A DNA stretch of 8,395 nt, from NCBI GenBank assembly GCA_020853255.1, contig JADYZI010000309.1:1-8395 (forward strand), read 5' to 3'. Every line of letters begins with the position of its first letter. Within the stretch, counting starts at the first letter, position 1. A program made the translations under genes and the position numbers. Positions 6,671-8,395 of this stretch are shown here, in pieces. The notes beneath the pieces are model-generated. The model had not been told where the DNA came from. It did not search any database and worked only from the letters and a program-made list of their open reading frames with translations. Source of the DNA: Acidobacteriota bacterium (lineage in GTDB: Bacteria > Acidobacteriota > Blastocatellia > Pyrinomonadales > Pyrinomonadaceae).

Positions 6671-6736
6671 AAGTCCGCTCTTCGAGCGATCGTAATACTC
6701 ACTACTTTGGTATTACGCTCGCGCGGGAGCGGACTT
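6671..6736. repeat. 66-base composite inverted repeat between the exported-protein gene and lon
   Basis: AAGTCCGCTC (6671-6680) and GAGCGGACTT (6727-6736) are perfect 10-base inverted repeats. Nested inside are CGAGC/GCTCG (6683-6687 with 6717-6721) and GTAATAC/GTATTAC (6692-6698 with 6710-6716). Together they can form one long interrupted hairpin. No T-run follows on either strand, so it is not a standard intrinsic terminator, although it may still end or protect the upstream transcript. The defined terminal repeats also resemble a REP- or MITE-like element; I see no convincing target-site duplication. Alternative local hairpins are described under findings. Confidence 0.6.
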
Positions 6737-6752
6737 CTGTATTCAACGCCAT

Positions 6753-6781
6753 TTGCTTCACCGCCAAAGCATCCCTAAACT
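6753..6781 (+). promoter_or_regulatory. Weak candidate promoter for lon
   Basis: TTGCTT (6753-6758) and TAAACT (6776-6781) are separated by 17 bases and partly match the sigma70 consensus. Transcription would then begin near 6788, almost at the lon ATG. No recognisable heat-shock operator (CIRCE-type repeat) is seen in the 53 bases before lon. This is a low-confidence consensus match. Confidence 0.25.
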
Positions 6782-6789
6782 ATTAGGTT

Positions 6790-8395
6790 ATGGTTGAGAT
6801 CGAGGATTTTCCTATTGGTGTGGCCGACGGCGAGATGGTTGAGCCGATGATGCAGATCCCATCGGAGCTGCCATCACTTCCGCTGAGAGACATTGTAATC
6901 TATCCGTTCATGATCGTTCCGTTGTTCGTGTCACGGGACAAATCGATCAAGGCGGTCGAAGAGGCGCTGAAGGACAATCGGATGATAGTCCTTGTGTCGC
7001 AGAAAGATGTTAACAAAGAGGATCCGGGGCAGGAAGACCTCTATTCGGTCGGAACGGTGGCGATCATAATGAGAATGCTCAAGCTGCCGGACGGCCGCAT
7101 TCGCATTCTTATTCAGGGACTTTCGCGGACCCTTGTGGATTCGGTCTATTCCTCCGGCGATCACGTGCGCGTCGGCATCACGCCTATTTCTGAGCCGCTT
7201 GCGCCCGATGGTTCACTTGAGGTCGAGGCGCTTGTCCGCAATGTTCGCGGCCTTATGGAACGGGCTGCCAGTCTCGGAAAGAATATTTCACCTGAGGTCC
7301 TGGCGATCATTGCGAATCTTGATGACGCGGGCCGTCTCGCGGACCTTTCCGCATCCAACCTTGAACTTAAGGTTGAAGATGCGCAGAGCGTATTGAATAT
7401 CTCGGAGCCTGTCGAACGGCTTCGGCGGGTAAATGACCTTCTCAACAAAGAAATAGACGTTCTGACCGTTCAGCAGGAGATAAATTCGCAGGCGCGTGCG
7501 GACATCGACCGCTCGCAGCGTGAGTATTTTCTTCGCCAGCAGCTAAAGGCCATTCAGGGTGAGCTCGGAGAAGTGAATGAACTGTTCGAAGAGGTCGAAG
7601 GGTACCGGAAAAAGATCCTCGACGCCAAGATGCCTGAAAATGCGGAAGAAGAATCGTTGAGGCAGCTGAAAAAGCTTGAGCGTATGCATCCGGACACGGC
7701 CGAGACGGCCACCTTGCGGAACTGGCTCGACATAATGACCGAACTGCCGTGGAAGAAGGCGTCAAAAGATAATCTAAATCTCCGCAAGGCTGAAAAAATA
7801 TTGGACGAAGACCATTTCGGACTCGAACGCGTCAAGGAGCGAATTATCGAGGCCTTGGCCGTCCGCAAGCTGATATCGACACCAAAGGGGCCGATACTTT
7901 GTCTTGTTGGGCCGCCCGGAGTTGGAAAGACATCTCTTGGCCGCTCGGTAGCTCGGGCGCTGAACCGGAAATTTATTCGCCTAAGCCTGGGCGGACTGCA
8001 TGATGAGGCCGAGATCCGTGGGCACCGGCGCACATATGTCGGCGCAATGCCCGGACGAATAATTCAGGCGATCCAGCAGGCCGGGACGAATAATCCGCTG
8101 ATAATGCTCGACGAGATAGACAAGGTCGGAGCAGATTTTCGGGGCGATCCGAGTTCGGCCTTGCTCGAGGTCCTCGACCCGGAGCAAAATTTTGCATTCC
8201 GCGATAATTATCTCGGGATAACATTCGACTTGTCGAACGTTATGTTCATGACCACGGCGAATATGCTCGACACCATCCAGCCGGCCCTGCGCGACCGGAT
8301 GGAGATCATCGTCCTGTCAGGTTATACCGAGGAAGAAAAGTACGAGATCGCCAGACGGCACCTTGTTCCAAAACAGATCGAAGAGAACGGGCTTG
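6790..8395 (+). CDS. lon: ATP-dependent protease Lon (N-terminal 535 residues, 3' end outside window)
   Basis: Cytosolic AAA+ serine protease that degrades misfolded and selected regulatory proteins. The frame is open from the ATG at 6790 to the right edge. Domains in order: substrate-binding LON N-domain from about residue 28 (LPSLPLRDIVIYPFMIVPLFV) to about 225, a helical middle region (about 228-320, with SQREYFLRQQLKAIQGELG), then the AAA+ module. The AAA+ module shows Walker A GPPGVGKTS (374-382), the Lon-specific DEAEIRGHRRTYVGAMPG (405-421), Walker B LIMLDEID (437-444), YDLS-like FDLSNVMFMTTAN with the sensor-1 Asn491, and LRDRMEII with a likely arginine finger. The proteolytic domain with the Ser-Lys dyad lies beyond the window. 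The start is uncertain: 6790 is the first ATG after an in-frame TAG at 6784 but has a poor ribosome binding site; ATG at 6835 is an alternative. Confidence 0.96.
   Translation, partial: MVEIEDFPIGVADGEMVEPMMQIPSELPSLPLRDIVIYPFMIVPLFVSRDKSIKAVEEALKDNRMIVLVSQKDVNKEDPGQEDLYSVGTVAIIMRMLKLPDGRIRILIQGLSRTLVDSVYSSGDHVRVGITPISEPLAPDGSLEVEALVRNVRGLMERAASLGKNISPEVLAIIANLDDAGRLADLSASNLELKVEDAQSVLNISEPVERLRRVNDLLNKEIDVLTVQQEINSQARADIDRSQREYFLRQQLKAIQGELGEVNELFEEVEGYRKKILDAKMPENAEEESLRQLKKLERMHPDTAETATLRNWLDIMTELPWKKASKDNLNLRKAEKILDEDHFGLERVKERIIEALAVRKLISTPKGPILCLVGPPGVGKTSLGRSVARALNRKFIRLSLGGLHDEAEIRGHRRTYVGAMPGRIIQAIQQAGTNNPLIMLDEIDKVGADFRGDPSSALLEVLDPEQNFAFRDNYLGITFDLSNVMFMTTANMLDTIQPALRDRMEIIVLSGYTEEEKYEIARRHLVPKQIEENGL

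Noticed and set aside
6650..6789. Small gene or tRNA between the exported-protein gene and lon
   Set aside because: No start-to-stop frame of meaningful length with a ribosome binding site, and no cloverleaf pattern; the composite palindrome accounts for most of the structure.
7554..8033. Minus-strand open frame of 159 codons opposite lon
   Set aside because: Serine/arginine-rich shadow translation of the lon coding strand; lon is continuous and conserved through this region.

Overview
The window is ordinary bacterial chromosome, with every gene on the + strand. It holds most of a histidine biosynthesis operon (about 1-5475), then a single gene for an exported protein of unknown function (5669-6649), then the first two thirds or so of a lon protease gene that runs off the right edge (6790-8395). 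Two short intergenic regions (193 and 140 bases) carry a plausible promoter and two clear inverted-repeat structures. I see no tRNA, rRNA, CRISPR array, insertion sequence or phage gene.

Histidine operon: the order is hisD (3' part only), hisC, hisB, hisH, hisA, hisF, hisIE. Genes overlap or lie within 14 bases of each other, so they almost certainly form one transcript; hisG and the start of hisD lie to the left of the window. Together they cover most steps from phosphoribosyl-ATP to histidine. HisIE carries out the pyrophosphohydrolase and cyclohydrolase steps, HisA the isomerisation, and HisH-HisF the glutamine-dependent ring closure. HisB supplies both the dehydratase and the histidinol-phosphate phosphatase steps, HisC the transamination, and HisD the final oxidation. 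HisB is the bifunctional form (HAD phosphatase fused to IGP dehydratase). Its phosphatase half lacks all four zinc-loop ligands of the E. coli enzyme.

Right part: a well-formed sigma70-like promoter and a perfect 9-bp hairpin precede a GTG-started gene for a signal-peptide protein. That protein is built from two copies of a small beta-rich module resembling the C-terminal domain of FlgT. A 66-base composite palindrome separates it from lon.

Organism: the Lon N-terminus, the exported protein and the moderate GC content suggest Acidobacteriota (Blastocatellia/Pyrinomonadaceae-like). The his proteins (KYNSGN start of HisH, zinc-less bifunctional HisB, gene order) look like those of Bacteroidota as I remember them. 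This assignment is inference from remembered sequences, with no database search. I found no obviously new biological system. The best candidates for a second look are the duplicated-domain exported protein, the composite palindrome before lon, and the zinc-less HisB phosphatase domain.
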